64,000 nucleotides of DNA from Pseudoalteromonas arabiensis (lineage in GTDB: Bacteria > Pseudomonadota > Gammaproteobacteria > Enterobacterales > Alteromonadaceae): NCBI RefSeq assembly GCF_001550155.1, contig NZ_LRUF01000026.1:62001-126000 (forward strand). Direction: 5' to 3'. This document shows positions 35,445 through 45,002 of this stretch, in pieces; position 1 is the first letter of the stretch; every line of letters starts with the position of its first letter. The notes beneath the pieces are model-generated. The model did no database searches. It saw nothing but the letters and a program-made list of their open reading frames with translations, and had not been told where the DNA came from. A program made the position numbers and the translations under genes.

Positions 35445-35636
35445 GTAACTCAACAAACGCTTAAGTTCCTCTTTACTTCCTACCTTTCCGATAAGCGGAA
35501 ATTAAACTTCCGTTCAGCATTTTGTAAATTAATTTTTCCTTTATATATCAATACCTTGTGTTTTGGAATGCTTTTTGCTCGTTAAGCTGGTGTTAATGCA
35601 GCTCTGAATTGTTTACGGCTGCTCGCTTTAATTGAA

Positions 35637-35954
35637 ATGATCATGATGAATAAACAGCAAACAGACCAGAAAATTCAAACCCTATTGCAAGCTATGGCGA
35701 AAGCGATAGAAGAGCAGCAGTGGCAACATATTCGTCATTTTGATCAGCAATTAATGCAGATCCTTAATGAGGCGAAGTTAGCACCTTGGTATCCAAGTTG
35801 GCAGTCTAGAGTGAGTGAGTTGAAAGGTGAATATTCACACTTTCTAGCATTAATTAATGCGCAAAAAAACGAATTACAAACACGTATGCAGCAACATCAA
35901 AAAGATCGCGACGGCATTATTGCATACAAACAATTTACTGATGGTGCGCGTTAA
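35637..35954 (+). CDS. FliT-like small flagellar protein (lafD position)
   Basis: 105 residues, helical and glutamine-rich with no conserved motif that I can name. Its size, helix content and place between fliS and fliK are those of FliT-type chaperones (lafD in Vibrio lateral clusters), which bind the cap protein FliD. Assignment is by position. Start could be the ATG at 35637, 35643 or 35646. The stop codon overlaps the fliK start (TAATG). Confidence 0.6.
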   Translation: MIMMNKQQTDQKIQTLLQAMAKAIEEQQWQHIRHFDQQLMQILNEAKLAPWYPSWQSRVSELKGEYSHFLALINAQKNELQTRMQQHQKDRDGIIAYKQFTDGAR

Positions 35955-37369
35955 TGAAAGAATTAATCATACACCCACATGTTTCAGGGAATAGAGCCGG
36001 TGCTGAAAAGGTGCAAGCAAACTTTACTGACCCTGAAACAAGCCAATTCGATTTAACCGAACATGAAGAACACGCGCAATCTACTAGTGAGCTTCGCTCT
36101 GAGCTTGAGCAAGTAGAGACAGAAAAGCAATTTGAGCTACCGTCTCAATGGCGCTCAGGTGTATATACACAGTTTAAAGCTGAAAATGAGTCAAGCATGT
36201 TAGCGCCAGGTATAACTGCATTATCTGAAACATCGCTGCAACAAGGTGCTGAAGCGACAGTTCAAGAACAAATCAATATGGAGCAAGTTGATTCAGCCCT
36301 GCCTATTCAACCCGCTTCTCAGGGAGTTACAGAACCACAAGCTTTGGGCTCGCTTCCTGTGCAGGATAGCCTTACTTTAGCTATGCAGACTGCTGCTGAA
36401 AATGAAGCTATATCAGAAAAAATACGCGTGAATGAGCAAAGCCCTACTACACAGGGTGAATCAGCCTCGAAAACCTTGCTTGGTGGTTTATCTACTCAGT
36501 CGATAGCAAATGCTACAGAGCAGGAACAGTTACAAGTAACGAGTGCTTCGAACGCTAAAGAGTTATTACAGGCTAGCCCTAATAGCGCTCAAGCTATACC
36601 GGCAGCTAATCAATTATTAAACAATGAAACTGTTGAGTTAACTAAAAAGCAAGTACCTTTATTTAATGCATCAAGTTTGAATACGGCTATTGTATCACCG
36701 AGTAAAGAATACCCACTTAGCAGCCAACAACAGCACATGCCCCCAGTGGCTGAGTTGGAAACGTTGCGCTCAAGTGAAACTAAAGTAGGACCGGCTTTAA
36801 TGGTGGAAACAAGCCCTACACAGCCCACTAAGGTTAAGACAGCGCTTGAGCAGCCCAATTTTGCGACGACAGAATTAAGTCGTTCATTTTCTTTTTCTTC
36901 TGCTGCTAGTTCAGAGCAAGCCACACAGGTGCAGCAGTGGCGGACTGAGTCGTTACCGACAAATAGTAGTGAATGGGGCCAACGCTTACTGAATGTGCTG
37001 CATGACAAGGTGCAGTTGCAAATAGGCCAACAGGTTCAACGCGCGCAAATCCGCCTTGATCCTCCCCAGTTAGGCAGTATTGACATAAGTATTAGTGTTG
37101 AGGGAGAAAAAACCACAGTACACATTGTTGCGAGTAATCCACAAATACGTGAAGCCATGCAACAAACGCTTGAGCAACTTCGCCAATCACTCACTCATGC
37201 CGAGCAAAGTACTGTTGATGTTGATATTAGCGATAAACATCAACAGCACAAACAAACACACGAATTTACACAAGAGCAAGATATTGCAGCTAATCAGTTA
37301 AATGATTTGCCTACCTCCGTTGAGCCTAGGCAAGCGCAGCAACAAGATTGGTTGAATAGACTGATATAG
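35954..37369 (+). CDS. fliK: hook-length control protein FliK (lateral)
   Basis: 471 residues. Long low-complexity N-terminal part (about residues 1-330, rich in Q, S, T, E), as expected of the molecular ruler, then the conserved C-terminal switch domain: WGQRLLNVLHDKVQLQIGQQ, AQIRLDPPQLGSIDISI, VASNPQIREAMQQTLEQL. Its C-terminal domain acts on FlhB to change export specificity. Confidence 0.92.
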   Translation: MKELIIHPHVSGNRAGAEKVQANFTDPETSQFDLTEHEEHAQSTSELRSELEQVETEKQFELPSQWRSGVYTQFKAENESSMLAPGITALSETSLQQGAEATVQEQINMEQVDSALPIQPASQGVTEPQALGSLPVQDSLTLAMQTAAENEAISEKIRVNEQSPTTQGESASKTLLGGLSTQSIANATEQEQLQVTSASNAKELLQASPNSAQAIPAANQLLNNETVELTKKQVPLFNASSLNTAIVSPSKEYPLSSQQQHMPPVAELETLRSSETKVGPALMVETSPTQPTKVKTALEQPNFATTELSRSFSFSSAASSEQATQVQQWRTESLPTNSSEWGQRLLNVLHDKVQLQIGQQVQRAQIRLDPPQLGSIDISISVEGEKTTVHIVASNPQIREAMQQTLEQLRQSLTHAEQSTVDVDISDKHQQHKQTHEFTQEQDIAANQLNDLPTSVEPRQAQQQDWLNRLI

Positions 37370-37385
37370 AAATGGGAGCGGAACT

Positions 37386-37823
37386 TTGAAAAAAATACAA
37401 TTAGCAGTACTTGCTGTCGGATTATTAGCACTTGGTTTTTTTGGTGCAAGCTATTTTCAAGAATCAAAAACAGAGCAAGCCCCAGTGGCCTCTGTTGATA
37501 AACCAGACGTTAAATATATGGCAATGGATCGCTTTATTATCAGTGTTGCTGACGATGAATATGCTCGCTATTTAGTGCTTGATTTGAGCCTTGGTTTTGC
37601 ACCAACCTTACAAAACGAAACAGATGCAGAAACCTTTATGCCAGTACTACGCAATGTGCTTGTAAAAAACTTTGCGAATATGGAGCACGCTACTGTGCGA
37701 AGCACATTTACTGATGTAGAGAAAGTTCAAACAGACCTACTTAGTCAGTTTAATAAGGTGTTGGCTAATAAGTCATCGCTTGAATTGGCTGATGTATTAA
37801 TAACCAATGTTTTCATTCAGTAG
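37386..37823 (+). CDS. fliL: flagellar basal body-associated protein FliL (lateral)
   Basis: 145 residues from a TTG start with GGGAGCGG upstream; no ATG fits. One membrane helix (residues about 5-24, QLAVLAVGLLALGFFGASYF) then the periplasmic FliL domain (YMAMDRFIISVADDEYARYLVLDLSLGF). Supports the stator. The divergence from polar FliL is large. Confidence 0.85.
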   Translation: MKKIQLAVLAVGLLALGFFGASYFQESKTEQAPVASVDKPDVKYMAMDRFIISVADDEYARYLVLDLSLGFAPTLQNETDAETFMPVLRNVLVKNFANMEHATVRSTFTDVEKVQTDLLSQFNKVLANKSSLELADVLITNVFIQ

Positions 37824-37832
37824 AGAACGCGT

Positions 37833-38555
37833 ATGTTAGTTGAACAACAATGGCCATCTTCGGATGAGCAGCAAGCAGGTTTAATGAGTACACATACCGA
37901 GGGGGAACTACTCGAACGGTATGCATACTTAGTGAAGCGTGCAGCTTCCCACATGCGAACGCAATTGGGTGTTGTTGTCGACATGGACGATATTCAGCAA
38001 ATAGGTTTAGTGGCACTGCTTTCGTCAATTCGTCGTTATGGTCGAAATGTCGACGAACAATTTTCGGCATTTGCTTTTAAGCGTATTCGGGGCGCGATGC
38101 TAGATGAGTTTCGTCGAATAGATTGGCGAGGACGACAACTAAGACAACAGTCGCATCAATTGCGTGATGCTTCGCGCAAGTTATTGAAGCAACTAGGCAG
38201 AGAGCCAAGTGATAGTGAGCTATGCCAAGCATTGGATATTGATTTAGACCAGCTGTTGAAACTGCATTATGCAAGTCAAGCTGAAGCAATTGATAGCCTC
38301 GAAGCATTGCTCGGTCACGATGATTCGTTTACTGATGCAGGCAGCCAGTTATCACATACAGAAACGGCTTTAATGCTACAAAAAGCACTCGCCAGCCTAC
38401 CAGAAAGAAACAAGTTGTTACTGCATCTTTACTACAGCCATGAAATGAACATGAAAGAAATAGCCCTTGCCCTTGATTTAACCGAAGCACGGGTCTGCCA
38501 ACTACATAAATTGGCAATAGAATCTTTAACAAGAAAACTTCAACAAAGTGAATAA
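37833..38555 (+). CDS. fliA: flagellar sigma factor sigma-28 (lateral, lafS type)
   Basis: 240 residues. Sigma-70 regions 2 (DMDDIQQIGLVALLSSIRRYG, FAFKRIRGAMLDEFRRIDW), 3 (LKQLGREPSDSELCQALDID) and 4 (MKEIALALDLTEARVCQLHKLAIESL) of the FliA type. Drives late lateral genes such as the flagellin and motor genes; held by FlgM. It lies in the same operon as motA and motB. Confidence 0.93.
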   Translation: MLVEQQWPSSDEQQAGLMSTHTEGELLERYAYLVKRAASHMRTQLGVVVDMDDIQQIGLVALLSSIRRYGRNVDEQFSAFAFKRIRGAMLDEFRRIDWRGRQLRQQSHQLRDASRKLLKQLGREPSDSELCQALDIDLDQLLKLHYASQAEAIDSLEALLGHDDSFTDAGSQLSHTETALMLQKALASLPERNKLLLHLYYSHEMNMKEIALALDLTEARVCQLHKLAIESLTRKLQQSE

Positions 38556-38573
38556 CCAACCGGGAAAACAATT

Positions 38574-39437
38574 ATGCAAAGAATATTAGGTTTAGTCGTT
38601 GTGCTGGCCGCCGTACTAGGTGGCTTTGCTATTGCTGGTGGTAACTTAGCGAGTATGTGGCAGCCTGCAGAGTTTGTAATCATTTTTGGTGCGGGCTTAG
38701 GAGCACTTATTGTTGGTAATTCACGTCATGTTTTAACTGAAATGTTAAGTCAGTTAAAATATCAATTCTTTGGCAATAAAAATCAAAATAACAAAGACTT
38801 GTATCATGACTTGCTCATGGTGGTATACACCTTACTTGAACTGGCTCGCCTAAAAGGGATTAAAGAGTTAGATGATCATGTAGAAAACCCTGATACTAGC
38901 TCAATTTTTTTAGCCTACCCACAGGTCACAGCCTTTCCTGAGTTAGTAACATTTATTTGTGACAACCTACGCTTATACAGCATGGGAAAAATTAGCCCAC
39001 ATGATTTCGATGCTATGTTAGAGCAAGAGATCTTTTCCATTGAAGAGCAAAAAATGAAGCCGTCAAATGCGTTAGGCGACATTGCCGAAGCAATGCCCGG
39101 TTTCGGTATTTTAGCTGCGGTAGGTGGCATTATTATCACGATGCAGCACTTAGATGGACCATTGAGCGAAATTGGCTATCACGTTGCGGCAGCACTGGTG
39201 GGAACCTTTGTTGGTATTTTTGGTTGTTACTGCCTATTAGCACCTCTGTCATCGGCTATGCAGCAGTATGTAAAGAAACAAATGACTATGCTTGAGTGTG
39301 TTCGAGCTATGTTGGTTGCCCACGCAAAAGGCCATGTAGCTATTGTGGCGACTGACTCTGGTCGAAAACTGATAACACAAGAAAGTAAACCTTCTTTTAC
39401 CACGATGGAACAGTGGATCAATAACCGAGCAGCTTAA
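38574..39437 (+). CDS. motA: flagellar motor protein MotA (lateral, lafT type)
   Basis: 287 residues with four membrane helices: two near the N-terminus and two at about residues 175-230. Conserved EAMPGFGILAAVGGIIITM and AALVGTFVGIFGCY contain the prolines and torque-linked residues of MotA. Directly abuts motB. Vibrio lateral stators of this kind are proton-driven; that ion choice is inferred. Confidence 0.95.
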   Translation: MQRILGLVVVLAAVLGGFAIAGGNLASMWQPAEFVIIFGAGLGALIVGNSRHVLTEMLSQLKYQFFGNKNQNNKDLYHDLLMVVYTLLELARLKGIKELDDHVENPDTSSIFLAYPQVTAFPELVTFICDNLRLYSMGKISPHDFDAMLEQEIFSIEEQKMKPSNALGDIAEAMPGFGILAAVGGIIITMQHLDGPLSEIGYHVAAALVGTFVGIFGCYCLLAPLSSAMQQYVKKQMTMLECVRAMLVAHAKGHVAIVATDSGRKLITQESKPSFTTMEQWINNRAA

Positions 39438-40430
39438 ATGAATAATTCTAACCCAGTAATTATTAAACGTGGTCGCCGCTCAGCAAAGAGTGGCAAGCAT
39501 GGTGGTGCTTGGAAAGTCGCCTTTGCTGATTTCACATTAGCGATGATGGCGTTCTTCATGGTGCTATGGATCATGGCTATTACCAATGAGCAAGAGCGAA
39601 AAGATATTGCTCATTATATGCGTACACATTCAATCTTTGATGGTAGCCCCGCATTATTTGAACCAGGCAATAGCCCTTTTCCTGTCGATTTAGGGGGGTC
39701 ACCTTCCGTTGTTGATCATAAAGCATCAAATCGCTTGCCACCTGATAATCCTCGCCCAGGCATGAGTGAATATTTAAAAGTACCTAAAGGCGATCATGCG
39801 CCTTTAGCGGGTAAAGGCGATAAGCTTAATTCAGTGATTGACAGTGAATTTGCAGCATCAAGTGAGCTGAGTTTATTACTAAGTAGCTTTCAAGATTTAG
39901 CCAAAGAAGAGCTATTACAGAACAATCTGCAGGTTGAGAAAGTCAGTTCTGGGCTCAGAGTAATTATTCAAGATGACAAAAATCATCAAATGTTTGCGCG
40001 TTCAGAGCAAACTATGTCGCCATTTTTTGAAGACTTATTTTTACACTTAGGTGGCCTGTTCAGAAGTATTGAAAACAAAATCATTATTTCGGGTCACAGT
40101 GATGCCAGTGCATTCAAAGGAACTCAGTCGAATAACTGGGACTTATCAGGTGCACGTGCATTTCAAGCAAGAAAAATCATGGCAGCAGGTGGGATGCCAA
40201 CAAACCAAGTTATGCAAGTTAATGCTTTTTCTTCTAATAGACCGATTAATCAAAAAGATAGATTTGCGAGTGAAAATAGACGTGTCGAGATCCTGATTCT
40301 GACCAAAAAGGCAGAATCAGAGTTAGAGGCGTTATTCGCTGAGGATAACATCAATAATCCTGTTAAAAAGGCCGCTAGTGCTGCAACAGCAAATCAGCCA
40401 GTATTACGCTCGCAGGAGTTATATGAATAA
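39438..40430 (+). CDS. motB: flagellar motor protein MotB (lateral, lafU type)
   Basis: 330 residues. Single membrane helix with the ion-binding aspartate in KVAFADFTLAMMAFFMVLWI (Asp about residue 33) and a C-terminal OmpA/MotB peptidoglycan-binding domain (IIISGHSDAS, NWDLSGARAFQARKIM, NRRVEILI). Its last 8 bases overlap the PilZ gene. Confidence 0.95.
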   Translation: MNNSNPVIIKRGRRSAKSGKHGGAWKVAFADFTLAMMAFFMVLWIMAITNEQERKDIAHYMRTHSIFDGSPALFEPGNSPFPVDLGGSPSVVDHKASNRLPPDNPRPGMSEYLKVPKGDHAPLAGKGDKLNSVIDSEFAASSELSLLLSSFQDLAKEELLQNNLQVEKVSSGLRVIIQDDKNHQMFARSEQTMSPFFEDLFLHLGGLFRSIENKIIISGHSDASAFKGTQSNNWDLSGARAFQARKIMAAGGMPTNQVMQVNAFSSNRPINQKDRFASENRRVEILILTKKAESELEALFAEDNINNPVKKAASAATANQPVLRSQELYE

Positions 40431-40812
40431 GTCAGAAGAGTCGAAACGAACTCACCCTCGCTGGCCGCTTTGTGAGCAAGATACTCAACTTCCTGCGGCA
40501 ATGCAACAAGGTGGCATTGCCGTTAAGCTGCATCATTCATGGTTGTTTAACTACTTTATATGCCGTGCTGTGGTTAAAGATATTAGCGTAGGTGGGGCTG
40601 GAATGTTGGTGCCTAATGAGCATAAGTTACCGGGCAAGGTCCGTGTAGCATTTAATGATAGTAATGCTTTTATTGGCACAATTCGTTATACGTATCCCGT
40701 TACAGAAAAACTGAACTTTGTTGGTATTGAATGGCAAAAGAAAGATGAATTAAGGCGTATAGAGTTAGTTGCTGAGTTACAAAAGCAGGCTAATTACACA
40801 ACGACTTTATAG
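40423..40812 (+). CDS. PilZ domain protein of the flagellar operon
   Basis: 129 residues from the ATG at 40423, chosen because CAGGAG lies seven bases ahead; a longer frame to 40378 overlaps motB heavily. PilZ signature: RTHPR (RxxxR, residues 10-14) and DISVGGAG (D/NxSxxG, about residues 52-59). Located between motB and fliM, it is well placed to couple cyclic-di-GMP to the motor, as YcgR does; it is shorter than YcgR and has no YcgR-N domain, so it would be a single-domain effector. Confidence 0.88.
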   Translation: MNKSEESKRTHPRWPLCEQDTQLPAAMQQGGIAVKLHHSWLFNYFICRAVVKDISVGGAGMLVPNEHKLPGKVRVAFNDSNAFIGTIRYTYPVTEKLNFVGIEWQKKDELRRIELVAELQKQANYTTTL

Positions 40813-40839
40813 CCACACTTTTGGATATTGGAAAATTTT

Positions 40840-41724
40840 ATGAAGCAATTTGTTAAGCCAAAAATAAAGCTCTTCAAGGCTGAACAAGGTAAAGAGTTTA
40901 GGCCGTATGCGATCACACAGCAACAACGTCAATACGAAATTGCCCATCAGCGAGCGGGTGAGTTTAGTTTGCATAAAGCCATCGAGTTTGAGTTAGGACA
41001 GCTATTTAATGATAGTCAGTTTGCTGTTGATATTAACTTATGTTCACACAGCACCTTGCAAAGCTGGCTGGCTGAAGCGAAACGCGTTTTCTTTAAAAGT
41101 TCTGTTTTTGAGCCAATAGACGCTGATGCTTATATCGCATTGGATTACACAAGTGCTCACAGAATGGCTGATTTATGCCTAGGTGGTGATTTAAGCCAAG
41201 CTAATAAGGCTGTAGCAGAAGAGCCGCCAGCAGAGTTAACACGCACAGAAAGCCGCATTTGTGCACGGTTATTACAAAAACAAGTTCAGGGTATTCAAGA
41301 GCTTATTTTTAAAGAGCGGGCATGCTTACTCGCTGAGCCATGTAGCACTAACAACTTACCGAGCGCGGTCAATTACCTTGCATTTAAAGTACGGTTAATT
41401 CTTGATAACGATGTGATCAGCTGGTTCATTTGGTTGCCAGTGGCTTTCTTTAGTCAACCGCAAAGCGAGCATGACGAACAACAAACACACTTATTAAATA
41501 TGGAAAAAAGCAGCCAATTTTTAGTGAGAGGACATGTTGAAATGGCGCGCAAAAAAGTCACGTTAAGGCAGTTAAAAGCGGCATTAAATGGTGAGGTATT
41601 GCCTATTCAACTTAGTGAGCCTGCTTCTTTCAAGTTAGGTAATAAAACCTTCTTTACAGGTCAAATTGTACAACAAGATGCCAGTTTGACTTTCCAAATT
41701 ACAGATAACACAAATAAAGAGTAA
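40840..41724 (+). CDS. fliM: flagellar motor switch protein FliM (lateral)
   Basis: 294 residues from the ATG at 40840; a TTG at 40828 is possible. Divergent FliM-type protein: a middle domain and a C-terminal SpoA/surface-presentation domain (LNMEKSSQFLVRGHVEMARKKVTLRQLKAALNGEVLPI). The usual CheY-binding N-terminal LSQxEIDALL motif is not evident, so direct CheY control is questionable. Followed by fliN at 7 bases. Confidence 0.85.
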   Translation: MKQFVKPKIKLFKAEQGKEFRPYAITQQQRQYEIAHQRAGEFSLHKAIEFELGQLFNDSQFAVDINLCSHSTLQSWLAEAKRVFFKSSVFEPIDADAYIALDYTSAHRMADLCLGGDLSQANKAVAEEPPAELTRTESRICARLLQKQVQGIQELIFKERACLLAEPCSTNNLPSAVNYLAFKVRLILDNDVISWFIWLPVAFFSQPQSEHDEQQTHLLNMEKSSQFLVRGHVEMARKKVTLRQLKAALNGEVLPIQLSEPASFKLGNKTFFTGQIVQQDASLTFQITDNTNKE

Positions 41725-41731
41725 ATGAATT

Positions 41732-42061
41732 ATGACTGACAACCTTGATGATGCATTAGCAGGTTTAGAGCTTGATGGCTTAGACAACTTAAGCGCTGAG
41801 CCAAGCAATGAGAATGATATGTCTGTATTTGCTGATGTGCCGTTAACTATTACGCTAGAAGTCGCGAGCACAGAATTAACGTTAGGTGAGTTATCACAAG
41901 CCAAACACGGCGATGTTTTACGCTTAGACAAAGCCGCAGGTGAGCCGATGGATGTGAAAGTGAACGGTGTATACTTTGCGAAAGCTGAAGTTGTACTGGT
42001 TGATGGCCAATATGGCATTAAGTTTATCAGCCAAGATGAGCAAGAAAAGGCGGATAGTTAA
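41732..42061 (+). CDS. fliN: flagellar motor switch protein FliN (lateral)
   Basis: 109 residues. SpoA domain in the second half (PLTITLEVASTELTLGELSQ, DVLRLDKAAGEPMDVKVNGV, AKAEVVLVDGQYGIKF) and acidic N-terminus. With FliM and FliG forms the C ring. Confidence 0.92.
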   Translation: MTDNLDDALAGLELDGLDNLSAEPSNENDMSVFADVPLTITLEVASTELTLGELSQAKHGDVLRLDKAAGEPMDVKVNGVYFAKAEVVLVDGQYGIKFISQDEQEKADS

Positions 42062-42064
42062 GTA

Positions 42065-42817
42065 ATGAATTTACGCAGTGCATTCAACGTCGGGTTTGGT
42101 TTACTTATCCTTCTTTTACCAACTTGGTTAAACGCGCAAGAATTAACATTGTTCTCGTTGCAAGACACAGAGCAAGGGCAAGACTATAACGTCAAGCTAC
42201 AAATTTTGTTAATGATGACGGTGTTGAGTTTAATACCAGCGTTGTTAATGGTACTGACTTCCTTTACTCGGATCATTGTTGTGCTCGCGATTTTGCGCCA
42301 AGCAATGGGGCTACAGCAAAGTCCCCCAAATCGTGTCTTAATTGGTATTGCATTGATGCTCACCATGCTTATTATGCGTCCGGTTTGGCAAGATATATAT
42401 CAAAATGCGTATAAGCCTTTTCAAGCAGAAGAGATGGGATTAGAGCAAGCACTTGCTCGAGCTGAACAGCCTCTACGTGCATTTATGCTTAAGCAAACAC
42501 GTGAAAGCGAGCTACATCAAGTGCTTTTAATTGCTAATGAGCCCACCAACTTAAAAGCGGATGAAATTCCATTTGAAGTACTTATGCCTGCTTTTGTGCT
42601 TAGTGAGCTGACAACCGCTTTTCAAATCGGTTTTATGCTCTTTATTCCCTTCTTGATTATTGATTTAGTGGTTGCCAGCGTATTGATGTCGATGGGTATG
42701 ATGATGCTATCCCCTTTGATTATCAGCTTACCATTTAAGCTGATGGTGTTCGTACTCGCTGATGGTTGGTCAATGGTGGCAGGAACGCTGGCTGCAACAT
42801 TCGGAGGGCCAATATGA
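42065..42817 (+). CDS. fliP: flagellar export gate protein FliP (lateral)
   Basis: 250 residues. Signal peptide, then FliP motifs: LMMTVLSLIPALLMVLTSFTRIIVVL, MLLSPLIISLPFKLMVFVLADGW-like C-terminus (exact: MMMLSPLIISLPFKLMVF). Stop codon overlaps the fliQ start (ATGA). No fliO is seen between fliN and fliP. Confidence 0.96.
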   Translation: MNLRSAFNVGFGLLILLLPTWLNAQELTLFSLQDTEQGQDYNVKLQILLMMTVLSLIPALLMVLTSFTRIIVVLAILRQAMGLQQSPPNRVLIGIALMLTMLIMRPVWQDIYQNAYKPFQAEEMGLEQALARAEQPLRAFMLKQTRESELHQVLLIANEPTNLKADEIPFEVLMPAFVLSELTTAFQIGFMLFIPFLIIDLVVASVLMSMGMMMLSPLIISLPFKLMVFVLADGWSMVAGTLAATFGGPI

Positions 42818-43083
42818 GTCCTGAGGTGGCCACGCAACTGATTGCCGATGCAGTCTATACCATTATAGAGATGATTTTGGTACTGATAGTACCAGGGCTT
42901 ATCTTGGGTATTGTGGTGGCAGTTATACAAGGCGCCACCTCTATTCAAGAGCAAACGTTAACCTTTCTACCTCGTATGTTGCTAACACTGTTAATGGTGG
43001 TGTTTGCAGGGCATTGGTTAGTGCGCACCTTATTGACGTGGTTTGAAGACCTTAAGTTTATGATCCCAGGGGTTTTTGGTTGA
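42814..43083 (+). CDS. fliQ: flagellar export gate protein FliQ (lateral)
   Basis: 89 residues with two membrane helices and the FliQ motif QGATSIQEQTLTFLPRM. Start at the ATGA overlap with fliP; the longer frame from 42766 is spurious. Confidence 0.95.
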   Translation: MSPEVATQLIADAVYTIIEMILVLIVPGLILGIVVAVIQGATSIQEQTLTFLPRMLLTLLMVVFAGHWLVRTLLTWFEDLKFMIPGVFG

Positions 43084-43862
43084 ACTCCTTAATTGCTTTA
43101 ACCAGTAACGACATTGTTAGCTGGATGGGCACCATGTGGTGGCCATTTGTTCGGTTTTCGGCTTTGCTGTGGGCAATGCCAGTATTTGAAAACCCCGCAG
43201 TGACTCCACGCGCCCGAATCGCTGTGGCTATGATGCTGGCCTTTTTAGTGGCAGGGCAATTGCCACTCGCTCCAGCGGTTGATATTTTTTCGTTAGATGC
43301 TGTCGTGCTGACTGTTGAGCAGATCATTTTTGGTGTCTTAATGGGGCTTGCCTTGCGGTTGTTGTTTGAAGTGATGTCTCTGGTTGGTCTTGTGTTGTCG
43401 ATGCAAATGGGTTTATCGATGGCTTTGGTAATGGACCCTGGCAGTGGTAATCAGGTTGCATTATTAGGGCAGTTATTCTGGATAATGGCTGCGCTTTTGT
43501 TTTTTGCCGCTGACGGTCATTTAATTACGTTGCACGTTATGGTCGAGAGTTTTACTGTTTGGCCTATAGGCAGCAGTATTTATAACTTGGACATTATGGC
43601 TGTCGTTAATTTATTTGCTTGGTTATTAGCCTCTACTCTACTACTTGCACTACCTGGCGTGATTGCCATGATGTTAGTCAATCTAACGTTTGGCGTAGCA
43701 AGTCGCGCAGCTCCTTCTTTGAATATCTTTGTTTTAGGCTTTCCGATGGCCTTAATAATGGGTTTCTTTTGTGTATTTATGACACTTAGTTACACAGGCA
43801 ATGCATTTGCTAAATTGACCTACCATGTTTTAACCGTATTTAAAACGGCGATGGGAGGGTGA
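43080..43862 (+). CDS. fliR: flagellar export gate protein FliR (lateral)
   Basis: 260 residues, six membrane helices, with TTG start overlapping the fliQ stop (TTGA). FliR motifs: MWWPFVRFSALLWAMPVFEN, GLVLSMQMGLSMALVMDP, FVLGFPMALIMGFF. Confidence 0.93.
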   Translation: MNSLIALTSNDIVSWMGTMWWPFVRFSALLWAMPVFENPAVTPRARIAVAMMLAFLVAGQLPLAPAVDIFSLDAVVLTVEQIIFGVLMGLALRLLFEVMSLVGLVLSMQMGLSMALVMDPGSGNQVALLGQLFWIMAALLFFAADGHLITLHVMVESFTVWPIGSSIYNLDIMAVVNLFAWLLASTLLLALPGVIAMMLVNLTFGVASRAAPSLNIFVLGFPMALIMGFFCVFMTLSYTGNAFAKLTYHVLTVFKTAMGG

Positions 43863-44993
43863 ATGTCAGATAACAGTGCACAAGAAAAAACAGAACAGCC
43901 CAGTGAAAAGCGCCTCAAAAAAGCACGTGAAGATGGGCAGGTAGCCCGTTCTAAAGAACTTAATACGGCTATTTTATTGATGGTGAGTGTGGCAGGGCTA
44001 TTGTTTTTCGCTAATTTATTTTATGACCTATTTATTGGCTTGATGCGCACAAGTATGCAACTGGATCATCGTATTATCGATAATACGAAACTCATGCCAA
44101 ATGCCATTGCTCAAGCAATACTCGATATGCTGGCAACTTTAGTGCCGTTTTTATTGCTCGCGTTTTGCGCTATGTGGATCACGGGTGTGTTACCTGGTGG
44201 GTTTATTTTCTCAAAAAAATTACTCGCACCTAAGTTAAGTAAGCTAAATCCTCTTTCGGGTTTAGGAAGAATGTTTGGTAAACAGGTTTTGACTGAGCTG
44301 TTAAAGTCGATGATTAAAATTGCCTTGTTGGCTATTTGCTTATTTAGCTTTTTGACTCAGTTATGGCAGCAGTTAGTAGCCTTACAAAATCAAGACTTGC
44401 TGGTGGCTCTAAATCAAGGTATTAGCCTGCTATTTTTAGCTATGATGATCACTGTAACTTTGCTGTTATTTGTAGCTGTGATTGATGTGCCTATTCAGCA
44501 AAAACAAATTCTAGATAAAATTAAAATGACCCATCAAGAAGTCAAGGAAGAGCGCAAATCATCCGATGGTAACCCCGAGATCAAAAGCAAAATTAAGCAA
44601 ATTCAATATCAGCAAGCAAATAGGCGTATCGAAGAGCGGATCCCCACAGCAGACGTGATTGTTACAAATCCAACACACTATGCGGTTGCGATTCGCTATA
44701 ACGAAGAAAAAGCCAAAGCACCTTATGTTGTCGCTAAAGGCATGGATGAAATGGCACTTAGGATCAGAACATTAGGGCGTCAGCACAATAAAGAAGTTAT
44801 TGAGTTACCTGCTTTAGCGCGGGCTATCTATTTTTCGACACGCATCGACCAAGAAGTACCTAATGGACTTTATAAAGCGGTTGCTTATGTACTTACTTAT
44901 GTAATGCAGCTAAAGGCTTACAAGCAAGGGCGAGGTCAAGCGCCAGCGCCATTGCCTGAACTTGAAATTCCAAAAAATTTACAAAAACCATAA
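43863..44993 (+). CDS. flhB: flagellar export switch protein FlhB (lateral)
   Basis: 376 residues. EKTEQPSEKRLKKAREDGQV at the N-terminus, four membrane helices, and the self-cleavage motif NPTH (VTNPTHYAVAIRY, about residue 269) needed for the change from hook to filament export. Starts directly after the fliR stop. Confidence 0.96.
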   Translation: MSDNSAQEKTEQPSEKRLKKAREDGQVARSKELNTAILLMVSVAGLLFFANLFYDLFIGLMRTSMQLDHRIIDNTKLMPNAIAQAILDMLATLVPFLLLAFCAMWITGVLPGGFIFSKKLLAPKLSKLNPLSGLGRMFGKQVLTELLKSMIKIALLAICLFSFLTQLWQQLVALQNQDLLVALNQGISLLFLAMMITVTLLLFVAVIDVPIQQKQILDKIKMTHQEVKEERKSSDGNPEIKSKIKQIQYQQANRRIEERIPTADVIVTNPTHYAVAIRYNEEKAKAPYVVAKGMDEMALRIRTLGRQHNKEVIELPALARAIYFSTRIDQEVPNGLYKAVAYVLTYVMQLKAYKQGRGQAPAPLPELEIPKNLQKP

Positions 44994-45002
44994 TGGTGGA
45001 GA

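Noticed and set aside
35487..35494. Classical sigma-28 promoter ahead of the fliT-like gene (TCCGATAA)
   Set aside because: The -10 is good but no TAAA-like -35 lies about 15 bases upstream, and the site forms part of a small hairpin TTCCG/CGGAA; left as a note only.
42062..42064. A fliO gene between fliN and fliP
   Set aside because: There are only 3 bases between fliN and fliP; fliO is not present there or elsewhere in the block that I could find.
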